In this document: piece after piece, positions 28,839 through 36,840 of the stretch
Layout: every line of letters starts with the position of its first letter
Position numbering within the stretch: the stretch's first letter is position 1
Origin: Pseudomonas frederiksbergensis
GTDB lineage: Bacteria > Pseudomonadota > Gammaproteobacteria > Pseudomonadales > Pseudomonadaceae
Length of the DNA: 64,000 nt
NCBI RefSeq assembly: GCF_001874645.1
Contig: NZ_CP017886.1
Span: forward strand, 4,392,501-4,456,500
Direction of reading: 5' to 3'
Made by a program: the position numbers and the translations under genes
Notes under the pieces: generated by a model
The model's database searches: none
The model's input: the letters and a program-made list of their open reading frames with translations, nothing else
What the model was told of the DNA's origin: nothing

Positions 28839-28942
28839 TTGCCTGTGGTTTGAGCGCAAAGGTCAGTCCGGCTGATGGTTAAGGTGATTGCCGCCAGGCC
28901 ATCGGCTACCTAGGCTTGAGGCATCGCTGAAGGAGAACGCTT

Positions 28943-30124
28943 ATGCTCGGCCCATTGGCATCACTCAAGGTTCTGGATTTTTCGACGCTGTTACCGGGGC
29001 CGTTCGCCTCTCTGTTGCTGGCGGACATGGGCGCCGAGGTGCTGTGCATCGAATCGCCAGCCCGCATGGACCTGCTGCGAATTTTGCCGCCCTTTGATCA
29101 GGGCACTTCTGCCAGCCACGCCTACCTCAATCGCAACAAGCGCAGCCTGGTGCTGGACCTCAAGCAGCCCGCAGCGCTGGAGGTGGTCAAGCAACTGCTG
29201 CAAGACCACGACATCCTCCTCGAGCAGTTTCGCCCGGGGGTGATGGAGCGTCTGGGGCTGGGTTACGAGGTGTTGAAGGCGATCAATCCACGGCTGATTT
29301 ACGTCTCGATCACCGGTTACGGTCAGACGGGCCCCTACAAGGACCGCGCCGGTCACGACATCAATTACCTGGCGTTGGCAGGCGTGGCCAGCTACACCGG
29401 GCGCGAGGACAGCGGGCCGTTGCCGTTGGGCATTCAGGTCGCGGACATTGCCGGCGGTTCGCTGCATGGGGTGATCGGCCTGTTGGCGGCGGTGATTGCC
29501 CGTCAGCACAGTGGTCAGGGCCAACACCTGGACGTGAGCATGACCGATTGCGCATTCAGCCTGAACGCCATGGCCGGCGCGGGTTATCTGGCCTGTGGTG
29601 TGACGTCGGGGCGCGAAGATCAAATGCTCAATGGCGGTAGCTTTTACGACTATTACCGCACTCGCGATGGTCGCTGGATGTCAGTCGGCAGCCTGGAGCC
29701 GGACTTCATGCAGCCGCTGTGCACGGCGCTGGGTCTGCCTGAGCTGGCGGTACTGGGTTTGTCGCCCATCCCCGAGCAGCAAAAGGCACTCAAGCTGGCG
29801 CTTCAGATCGAGTTCGAAAAGCATGACTTTGCTGAGCTCTGCCAGCTGTTTGCCGGGCTCGATGCCTGTGTTGAGCCGGTGCTGAGCCTGGCCGAGGCGG
29901 TCGAGCATCCACAGTTGAAGGCTCGGGAACTGGTTACTCAGGTGCCACGCAGCGACGGCACCATTCAGGCGCAGATGGCCTGTCCGTTGAAGTTTTCGGA
30001 GGGCCTGCCCGAGCCCCGACATATTGGCGCGGCACTGGGCGAACATACCGATCAGGTGTTGGCTGAGTTGGGGTATAGCGCTGAGCGAATAGAAGCATTA
30101 CGCACGGCAAAGGTGGTGGGGTGA
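28943..30124 (+). CDS. class III CoA-transferase (CaiB/BaiF family)
   Basis: 393 residues. The N-terminus (VLDFSTLLPGPFASLLLADMG) and the DHDILLEQFRPGVMERLGLG and ITGYGQTGPYKDRAGHDINY segments, with the expected Asp nucleophile, identify a family III CoA-transferase or alpha-methylacyl-CoA racemase-like enzyme. AAGGAG precedes the ATG by about 8 bases. It stands alone between dctA and a REP element, so no substrate can be inferred from context. Confidence 0.85.
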   Translation: MLGPLASLKVLDFSTLLPGPFASLLLADMGAEVLCIESPARMDLLRILPPFDQGTSASHAYLNRNKRSLVLDLKQPAALEVVKQLLQDHDILLEQFRPGVMERLGLGYEVLKAINPRLIYVSITGYGQTGPYKDRAGHDINYLALAGVASYTGREDSGPLPLGIQVADIAGGSLHGVIGLLAAVIARQHSGQGQHLDVSMTDCAFSLNAMAGAGYLACGVTSGREDQMLNGGSFYDYYRTRDGRWMSVGSLEPDFMQPLCTALGLPELAVLGLSPIPEQQKALKLALQIEFEKHDFAELCQLFAGLDACVEPVLSLAEAVEHPQLKARELVTQVPRSDGTIQAQMACPLKFSEGLPEPRHIGAALGEHTDQVLAELGYSAERIEALRTAKVVG

Positions 30125-30128
30125 ATGT

Positions 30129-30204
30129 AAAAGATCGCAGCCTTCGGCAGCTCCTACAAGTGTACGCCATACCATCGTAGGAGCTGCCGAAGGCTGCGAT
30201 CTTT
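30129..30204. repeat. REP pair (BIME)
   Basis: AAAAGATCGCAGCCTTCGGC... and ...GCCGAAGGCTGCGATCTTT in inverted orientation around an 18-base spacer. Lies between the convergent ends of the CoA-transferase and sprT genes and could end both transcripts. Confidence 0.93.
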
Positions 30205-30207
30205 GGG

Positions 30208-30702
30208 TCACTCGACCCGTGACTCGCCGGTAAACACCAGGGTGTTGCGGCAACGCCGACACAAATACCGTCGCCCTTGACGCACCAGGCTATGGCGCTG
30301 GGCCGAGAACGGGAAATCGCTGTTGGCGCAGGGGCAGCGGTAGATGTAGCGGGTCACGCTGCGGCGTTTGATTGCGTAGGTGTGGCAACGGTTGGGCGGC
30401 AGCTCGTACACCCCGCGCATGATCAATTGCCATTCTTCGCCATGCGGTGCAATGCGATCGCCGAACAGCTGATGGGCGATCAGGTGCGCGACTTCGTGAG
30501 CGACGGTCTGTTTGAGAAAGTCTTCGGCGTTTTCCCGGTACAGCTGCGGATTGAAGCGCAGCAGGTTTTCATGCAAGTGCGCCACGCCGGCTTTCTGGCC
30601 GCGCAACTTGAGACTGACGACCGGGCGTTTGAAAGGTCGTTTGAAAAAGGATTCGGCTTGTTGGAAACAGTCTTCGACGCGGGTATTGAGTTGCTCGGGC
30701 AT
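30208..30702 (-). CDS. SprT family metalloprotease-like protein
   Basis: 164 residues, the usual SprT length. The zinc motif HEVAHLIAHQ lies near residue 70 and a C-terminal zinc-ribbon pair (RCPC and CRRC) at about 120-155. SprT proteins resemble the protease domain of eukaryotic Spartan; bacterial function is poorly known. The start at 30702 has GGAGA upstream; the longer frame to 30864 runs through a hairpin and is not supported. Confidence 0.88.
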   Translation of the reverse strand: MPEQLNTRVEDCFQQAESFFKRPFKRPVVSLKLRGQKAGVAHLHENLLRFNPQLYRENAEDFLKQTVAHEVAHLIAHQLFGDRIAPHGEEWQLIMRGVYELPPNRCHTYAIKRRSVTRYIYRCPCANSDFPFSAQRHSLVRQGRRYLCRRCRNTLVFTGESRVE

Positions 30703-30792
30703 GCTTGGCGGATCTCCAGAGGCGTCGAGTATGCTGCAAACCGTGAACATTGCGAATCGCTCAGGCGCCGAATGGTCGTTGCACAATTTAGA

Positions 30793-30812
30793 AGGCCGCC
30801 TTGCGGCGGCCT
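30793..30812 (-). terminator. possible terminator of the Yip1 gene
   Basis: AGGCCGCC-ttgc-GGCGGCCT is a perfect 8-bp stem about 60 bases past the Yip1 gene stop. There is only a weak T stretch after it on the minus strand. Confidence 0.45.
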
Positions 30813-30873
30813 GTGTTGGCAGATCCTTGTTTGTTTTGTTGGCGGCGTCCTTTGCTCGCTTCATTTGCCCGTT

Positions 30874-31476
30874 CTAATTGGTATAGACCGGGCCCACGCC
30901 CAGGCCCCAGACAATGACGGTGAATGCCATGATCGCAACCAGCACCACCAGCCCTACGGCGAGCACTGAACTTGAGAACAGAAACCCCTCGTCAGACGGA
31001 ATGTTCATGAAAGTCGGTAGCCCTACATACAGCAGGTACACGGTGTAGCAGATGGCCGCGGTGCCGATGACCATGCCCAGCCACATGTGCGGATACAGCG
31101 CCGCCAGACCGCCGATGAACAGTGGCGTGGCGGTGTAGGTGGCAAACGCGACACAGCGCGCCAGGCTCGGGCTGGCGTCATAAGTGCGAGCCATCCAGTG
31201 AATGAACGCCCCCATCACTGCGACCCCGCCGAGCATCGCCAGGTACGACATGATGGTCATCCAGAGTGCGCTTTCCTGGGTCAGCATGACCGGCGCGCGG
31301 CTACCGATGACCCAACCGACCTTGGTGGTGCCGATAAACGCCGAAATAGCCGGTATTGCCGCCAGAATCAGCGTGTGGGTGAGGTACATGTGGCTGATAC
31401 TTTCTTCTTGGTCGCCACGGATTTCTTTCCATTCTTGATCAGGGTGGGTGAAAAGCCCCACGACGTGATGGATCAT
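30874..31476 (-). CDS. Yip1 family inner-membrane protein
   Basis: 200 residues. A hydrophilic N-terminus (about 1-30, HPDQEWKEI motif typical of bacterial Yip1-domain proteins) precedes about five membrane segments (near 33-50, 72-92, 105-128, 130-150 and 168-192). AAGGAG lies upstream of the ATG. The family has no settled role in bacteria. Separated by a REP pair from ttcA, which is transcribed the other way. Confidence 0.8.
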   Translation of the reverse strand: MIHHVVGLFTHPDQEWKEIRGDQEESISHMYLTHTLILAAIPAISAFIGTTKVGWVIGSRAPVMLTQESALWMTIMSYLAMLGGVAVMGAFIHWMARTYDASPSLARCVAFATYTATPLFIGGLAALYPHMWLGMVIGTAAICYTVYLLYVGLPTFMNIPSDEGFLFSSSVLAVGLVVLVAIMAFTVIVWGLGVGPVYTN

Positions 31477-31807
31477 AGTCAGTCACTCCTTCGTGATTGC
31501 TATCGCCCCCCAGCGGAGCGCCTACAGGCCAGCGGCCAAGTAAGTAGAGGTCTGAAATGCATGCGACCTTATGTCGCAGTATAGAAAGGACTTGCTGTCA
31601 CAGGTGGGGGGCTTTAGAGCAAATCGCGCTGTAAACCCTGCGGTTAATCGCAGTTGGATAGCAAAATCAAAAGATCGCAGCCTGCGGCAGCTCCTACACC
31701 GGTTCTGTAGGAGCTGCCGCAGGCTGCGATCTGTTCGGCTCTTCGCCCGGCCAGCGTTTTTGCGTAAAATGTCGGCCTTTCGTCACACCTCGCGGATTTC
31801 AAGCGCC
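31477..31807. other. divergent gap between Yip1 gene and ttcA
   Basis: Contains the REP pair at 31664-31732 and the presumed promoters of both genes, which I cannot place with confidence. The open frame extending ttcA upstream crosses the REP and is not coding. Confidence 0.5.
31664..31732. repeat. REP pair (BIME), short spacer
   Basis: AAAATCAAAAGATCGCAGCC... and ...GGCTGCGATCTG inverted around an 8-base spacer (CCGGTTCT). Unusually it lies between divergent genes, upstream of ttcA by about 75 bases. Confidence 0.9.
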
Positions 31808-32632
31808 ATGGGCACTCTTACGGTCAACCAGAACAAGCTGCAGAAACGTCTACGCCGGCAGGCCGGTGAAGCCGTTGCCGATTACAACATGATCGAAGAC
31901 GGCGACAAGGTCATGGTCTGCCTGTCCGGTGGCAAGGACAGCTACACCCTGCTCGACGTGCTGATGCACCTGCAGAAGGTGGCGCCAATCAAGTTTGAGA
32001 TCGTCGCGGTGAACATGGACCAGAAACAGCCAGGTTTCCCTGAGCATGTGCTGCCGGCCTATTTGAAAGAGCTGGGCGTGGAATACCACATCGTCGAAAA
32101 GGACACTTACTCGGTGGTCAAGGAGCTGGTGCCGGAAGGCAAGACCGCCTGCTCGCTGTGCTCACGCCTGCGTCGCGGTACGCTCTACACCTTCGCCGAC
32201 GAAATCGGTGCGACCAAAATGGCCCTCGGTCATCACCGCGACGACATCGTCGAGACGTTCTTTCTGAATATGTTCTACAACGGTTCGCTCAAGGCCATGC
32301 CGCCGAAGTTGCGCGCCGACGACGGCCGTAACGTAGTGATTCGCCCGCTGGCCTACTGCAACGAGAAAGACATTCAGGCTTACTCGGACTTCAAGCAATT
32401 TCCGATCATTCCGTGCAACCTCTGCGGTTCCCAGGAAAACCTGCAACGTCAGGTGGTCAAGGAAATGCTTCAGGAATGGGAACGCAAGACGCCGGGCCGC
32501 ACCGAAAGCATTTTCCGTGGTTTGCAGAATGTCATTCCGTCGCAGCTGGCGGACCGTAACCTGTTCGATTTCACCACCCTGCGTATCGACGAAACGGCTG
32601 CGTCGCGTTTCGTGAATGTGGTGAACCTCTGA
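31808..32632 (+). CDS. ttcA: tRNA 2-thiocytidine(32) synthetase TtcA
   Basis: 274 residues. PP-loop SGGKDS at 40-45 binds ATP; CSLC (115-118) and CNLC (203-206) include the cysteines that hold the iron-sulfur cluster and carry sulfur to cytidine 32 of certain tRNAs. Length matches the family. The start at 31808 (MGTLTVNQ) is the conserved N-terminus. A terminator follows the stop. Confidence 0.96.
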   Translation: MGTLTVNQNKLQKRLRRQAGEAVADYNMIEDGDKVMVCLSGGKDSYTLLDVLMHLQKVAPIKFEIVAVNMDQKQPGFPEHVLPAYLKELGVEYHIVEKDTYSVVKELVPEGKTACSLCSRLRRGTLYTFADEIGATKMALGHHRDDIVETFFLNMFYNGSLKAMPPKLRADDGRNVVIRPLAYCNEKDIQAYSDFKQFPIIPCNLCGSQENLQRQVVKEMLQEWERKTPGRTESIFRGLQNVIPSQLADRNLFDFTTLRIDETAASRFVNVVNL

Positions 32633-32652
32633 GTGCTTAAACCGTTCTGATC

Positions 32653-32677
32653 GACGGCGCTTGCGGGCGCCGTTTTT
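32653..32677 (+). terminator. ttcA terminator
   Basis: ACGGCGC-ttgcg-GGCGCCGT followed by TTTTATTT. Confidence 0.85.
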
Positions 32678-32699
32678 ATTTCATGGCTCAGGAGAGGGC

Positions 32700-33371
32700 A
32701 TGCGCGATTACAAGTGGCTGCACGAATACTGTTTGAACCGTTTTGGTTCGGCAGCCGAACTGGAAGCCCATCTGCCCGTGCCCAAGACCCCGGCACAACT
32801 GCGCAAGATCAGCGATGACCGCTACCTGTCGACCTTGGCGTTGCGGGTGTTTCGCGCAGGCCTCAAGCACAGTCTGGTGGACGCCAAATGGCCGGCATTC
32901 GAAGAAGTGTTCTTCAAGTTCGATCCGGAAAAGGTCGTGCTGATGGGCGCCGAACACCTTGAGCGACTGATGCAGGACGCGCGGATCATCCGCCACCTGG
33001 GCAAGCTCAAGAGCGTGCCGCGCAATGCGCAGTTCATACTGGACGTAGCGAAAGAGCAGGGCAGCTTCGGCGAGTTGATCGCCGAGTGGCCGGTGACCGA
33101 TATCGTTGGCCTGTGGAAGTACCTGGCCAAACACGGGCATCAGTTGGGCGGGTTGTCGGCACCGCGGTTTCTGCGGATGATCGGCAAGGACACCTTCGTG
33201 CCCAGTTATGACGTGGTGGCGGCATTGAATGCGCAAGAGATTATCGACAAGGTACCGACCAGCCTGCGCGATCTGGCGACGGTGCAGAACGCCTTCAACC
33301 AATGGCACGCCGAGAGTGGCCGGCCGATGTGTCAGATTTCGATGATGCTGGCTTACACCGTGAATCATTGA
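32700..33371 (+). CDS. DNA-3-methyladenine glycosylase I-like protein, divergent active site
   Basis: 223 residues. A central segment (FKFDPEKV...QDARIIRHLGKL...NA, about 75-125) aligns by eye with Tag of E. coli, so the helix-hairpin-helix glycosylase fold is likely. But the E. coli Tag segment LEGQQAGLSW, containing the catalytic Glu and a base-stacking Trp, reads LRVFRAGLKH here, and the N-terminal zinc ligand region (RCGW) is absent. It may act on another base or not be a glycosylase. GGAG lies just upstream of the ATG. Confidence 0.75.
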   Translation: MRDYKWLHEYCLNRFGSAAELEAHLPVPKTPAQLRKISDDRYLSTLALRVFRAGLKHSLVDAKWPAFEEVFFKFDPEKVVLMGAEHLERLMQDARIIRHLGKLKSVPRNAQFILDVAKEQGSFGELIAEWPVTDIVGLWKYLAKHGHQLGGLSAPRFLRMIGKDTFVPSYDVVAALNAQEIIDKVPTSLRDLATVQNAFNQWHAESGRPMCQISMMLAYTVNH

Positions 33372-33386
33372 AACCGAGGTGATCCC

Positions 33387-33456
33387 AAAAGATCGCAGCC
33401 TGCGGCAGCTCCTACAGAGATAGCGTGCGTAGGAGCTGCCGCAGGCTGCGATCTTT
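33387..33456. repeat. REP pair (BIME)
   Basis: AAAAGATCGCAGCCTGCGGC... and ...GCCGCAGGCTGCGATCTTTT inverted, lying between convergent gene ends. Confidence 0.93.
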
Positions 33457-33461
33457 TTCAC

Positions 33462-33887
33462 TTAGGCGACTGATATCTCGCCTTCACCCGCCAACTTGCG
33501 ATTGAGCTGAAACCGCCAGCGCACATACAGCAGCGCTGAACAGAACACCGCCAGGCTCGCGGCCATTTCCAGCAGACCAAAGACCTGTCGATTCGGGTCG
33601 AACGCGGCAGTCGCGCCCTTGATGAAGTACAGGTTCACCACAAAGCACATCCATGAATGCCCGCGTGCGCTGCCGCTGATCATGCCCGGTGCCAGTAACA
33701 ACAAGGGCACCAGTTCAATCAGCAGGATGACCCACGGTCGCGCACCATGCAGGTCGGCGATCATCAGGTAATAGGCGCAGAGCAAGCCCGCCAGACCGAA
33801 GTAGCACAGCAGGCTGATGATGCGCATCGCCCGAACTCGCGGTTCGAGCCACTCGATGGAGGGCAGAATCTTCGGTTTCCTGGCCAC
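33462..33887 (-). CDS. DUF2069 inner-membrane protein
   Basis: 141 residues with about four membrane segments (near 24-42, 50-68, 76-92, 103-120), matching the small DUF2069 family. The start is GTG, one base after the wrbA stop, with GGAG 8 bases upstream, so translation is coupled to wrbA. Function unknown. The same three-gene order, arsC-like, wrbA, DUF2069, is familiar from other Pseudomonas. Confidence 0.83.
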   Translation of the reverse strand: MARKPKILPSIEWLEPRVRAMRIISLLCYFGLAGLLCAYYLMIADLHGARPWVILLIELVPLLLLAPGMISGSARGHSWMCFVVNLYFIKGATAAFDPNRQVFGLLEMAASLAVFCSALLYVRWRFQLNRKLAGEGEISVA

Positions 33888-33888
33888 G

Positions 33889-34835
<947 letters not shown>

Positions 34836-34951
34836 GTGCGGTTCGCATCTTGCGTAAGGTGGCGGCTATTCTACCTGTGCGGCGAGCAGTCCTGAACCTT
34901 GAGAGGCGATGGGTCGCAGCAGAACTTATTTTTTTGAGTAAGGATGATCCC

Positions 34952-35419
34952 ATGACAAGGCGACTGACAGCAGCATTGGCCCTCTTCACAACCTTGCTGC
35001 TTGGCGGCTGTGGCTATGACTACGGCACCGATCAGTTGGGACAGAAAGTGGCGTCCGAGCGGTTGGATGGCCAATGGTTTGTACTTAATTACTGGGCCGA
35101 GTGGTGTGGCCCGTGCCGTACCGAGATTCCAGAATTGAACGCGTTGGCTGAACAGCTCAAAGGTCAGAAGATTGGTGTGTTAGGGGTCAATTTCGACAAT
35201 GTGCAGGGCGAAGAGCTCAAGAGCGCCAGTGAAAAGCTCGGGATCAAGTTCACCGTGCTGGCCCAGGACCCGGCCGACCGCTTCGAATTGCCGCGCAGCG
35301 AGGCGCTGCCGGTGACCTACATCGTCGATGACAAGGGCAAGGTGCGCGAGCAGTTGATGGGTGAGCAGACGGCCGCGGGGGTGATGGCGAAGCTCAAGGC
35401 GTTGCAGGCAATGAATTGA
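34952..35419 (+). CDS. TlpA-like thioredoxin-fold lipoprotein
   Basis: 155 residues. A lipoprotein signal peptide ends in LLLGGC, then a thioredoxin domain with active site WAEWCGPCR (about 47-55) and cis-Pro in ALPVTYIVDD. Expected to be membrane-anchored in the periplasm and to reduce disulfides. AAGGATGATCCC precedes the ATG. Divergent from the arsC-like gene. Confidence 0.88.
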   Translation: MTRRLTAALALFTTLLLGGCGYDYGTDQLGQKVASERLDGQWFVLNYWAEWCGPCRTEIPELNALAEQLKGQKIGVLGVNFDNVQGEELKSASEKLGIKFTVLAQDPADRFELPRSEALPVTYIVDDKGKVREQLMGEQTAAGVMAKLKALQAMN

Positions 35420-35430
35420 GGCGCTACTGA

Positions 35431-35528
35431 AAAGATCGTCCGAACGCGGCCCGAACCTTCGGCAGCTCCTACATGGATCGATGTCTGTAGGAGCTGCCGA
35501 AGGTTCGGGCCGCGTTCGGACGATCTTT
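35431..35528. repeat. perfect 43-bp inverted repeat, extended REP variant
   Basis: Arms 35431-35473 and 35486-35528 are exact reverse complements over 43 bases, with a 12-base loop. The inner part is the common REP (CTTCGGCAGCTCCTACA) but the outer part differs: the usual GATCGCAGC is replaced by GATCGTCCGAACGCGGCCCG on both arms. It ends in TTTTTT and lies between two convergent genes. Confidence 0.9.
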
Positions 35529-35548
35529 TTTGGCTGGAAGAGGGAGGG

Positions 35549-35953
35549 TTAACCCTCTTCAAGCCACCAGCGCAGCGGCTTGCCTTCAGCGGGCCAGAAG
35601 CGCATTTGCTCGATCGGTGAAATGTCCCAGCGCTGCACGGTTTCCAGCGCTTGCAGGAAGCGTTTTTCCTGTTCCATCAACGCCGGTGCACACATTTTAC
35701 GGGTGCTGCCGACTTTGCCGAAGCTCAGCTTGTCGCCGTCCAGCGTGTAGGGCGCGAACCAGTGGTTGCAGCCACCATTGCCATAAGCTCGACCGTCTTC
35801 ACCCAGGGTGATGGTCAGGTGACTGGAGTCAATCAGTGGGCGTTCGCCGATCCACTCCAGGACATAGCTGCGATCCTGCTGCAATTGCACCGGCTCAGCG
35901 GCGCAGCCCAGCAGGCTGACACCCACCATCGCGGCCAGAACGAGGTGTTTCAT
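35549..35953 (-). CDS. META domain lipoprotein (HslJ-like)
   Basis: 134 residues. A lipoprotein signal (MVGVSLLGCAAEP) and a META domain (about 35-125) with GNGGCNHWFAPY and the paired cysteine in RKMCAPALMEQEKRFLQAL. Related to heat-shock protein HslJ; function not known. The start at 35953 overlaps the upstream stop by one base (TAATG), so it is coupled to the neighbour gene. Confidence 0.85.
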   Translation of the reverse strand: MKHLVLAAMVGVSLLGCAAEPVQLQQDRSYVLEWIGERPLIDSSHLTITLGEDGRAYGNGGCNHWFAPYTLDGDKLSFGKVGSTRKMCAPALMEQEKRFLQALETVQRWDISPIEQMRFWPAEGKPLRWWLEEG

Positions 35954-36387
35954 TACGCAGGCTCCTGGCATTTCGGGCACAGGTGCTTCTCGCCGGATGT
36001 GGTCCAGCCCAGCTCGGCAATCCGTGCGGTGGCGGCCGGTTTTTCTGCCTTGTTGCCCAGCTTGGCGTCGACCGCGAACTCGAATCTCAGCTCTTTGGTG
36101 CAGCTATCGCAGTTCACTTGCCAGTTGTGAATCGCCAATTCGCCGAACACCGGACCACTGGCCACGGCAACCCACTGGCCCATGGGCTTGAGCAGGTGGC
36201 GAACGTTTTCAACGGTCAGGCGCATGGACAAGTCCTTGCTGCCCTTGAGGGTTACCAATAACACGTCATCGGCGCGGATCGAGCCGCCGTTGCCGGTGAC
36301 TTGATAACGCCCCGGCGTCAGCGCGCGGCATTCGGTCAGTGTGTGTTGCGGGTTCATCAGGCTGTAGCGGAAATCGTGTTCGACCAT
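35953..36387 (-). CDS. conserved hypothetical protein with two CxxC pairs
   Basis: 144 residues, no signal peptide or membrane segment. Cysteine pairs CDSC (about 93-96) and CPKC (about 138-141, at the very C-terminus) suggest a zinc site. GGAGG lies 5 bases before the ATG. Transcribed with the META lipoprotein. I do not recognise the family. Confidence 0.75.
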   Translation of the reverse strand: MVEHDFRYSLMNPQHTLTECRALTPGRYQVTGNGGSIRADDVLLVTLKGSKDLSMRLTVENVRHLLKPMGQWVAVASGPVFGELAIHNWQVNCDSCTKELRFEFAVDAKLGNKAEKPAATARIAELGWTTSGEKHLCPKCQEPA

Positions 36388-36468
36388 GGGTCCTCCAAAT
36401 ATGCGCGATATGCTAGCACGCGAAAGAATCAGGCATGGCCCATGGATGCAACCTTCGATCAGACCCAG

Positions 36469-36724
36469 TCAGCCTTCGACCTGATTGTGTGGTGTGCCAG
36501 CGGCCCAGTCGGTGATGTTCTGCAAGGTGGTCGTGGCGATTGCGGCCAACGCTTCGTGGGTCAGGAGGGTCTGGTAGTTGACCGTTTTTCAGTGCGTCGA
36601 TCAGCGCCGCCGTGTCCAGGCTCAGGCGCGCAGACTGGAAGTGCAACTCGATACCGGCGGGCAACCTGGCTGCAAGAAAGCTGTCGCGGTCGTACGTCTG
36701 ACTGCTGAAGAGAATCGTGCGCAT
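36469..36724 (-). pseudogene. ldhA: ldhA (fermentative D-lactate dehydrogenase) remnant
   Basis: The start codon, a strong AGGAGG site and the first 41 residues of LdhA are intact (MRTILFSSQTYDRDSF...SLDTAAL). The text then jumps to IDALKNGQ, which resembles the segment near residue 240 of LdhA, and in another frame to LLTHEALAAIATTTLQNI, which resembles the extreme C-terminus, ending GTPHNQVEG and a stop at 36469. About three quarters of the roughly 330-residue enzyme is missing. ldhA next to gacS is the known gene order in P. aeruginosa. The family match is from memory, not alignment. Confidence 0.8.
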
Positions 36725-36752
36725 CGTGTCCTCCTGGAAATCTCACGTCATT

Positions 36753-36783
36753 CATCGTTCCCACGCAGAGCGTGGGAACGATG
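36753..36783. repeat. GTTCCCACGC palindrome
   Basis: Perfect 14-bp arms (CATCGTTCCCACGC and its complement) around AGA. The same element, with one mismatch, recurs at 41266. It lies 57 bases past the gacS stop and could form a hairpin in its transcript. Confidence 0.85.
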
Positions 36784-36840
36784 AAGACAGTTGCTGCTAC
36801 GGAGTTTAACCCTCAACGACCGCCGCGCCATTGAGCGGGC

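Noticed and set aside
31571-31807. An 80-codon N-terminal extension of ttcA
   Set aside because: It runs through a REP pair and would add residues not found in TtcA proteins.
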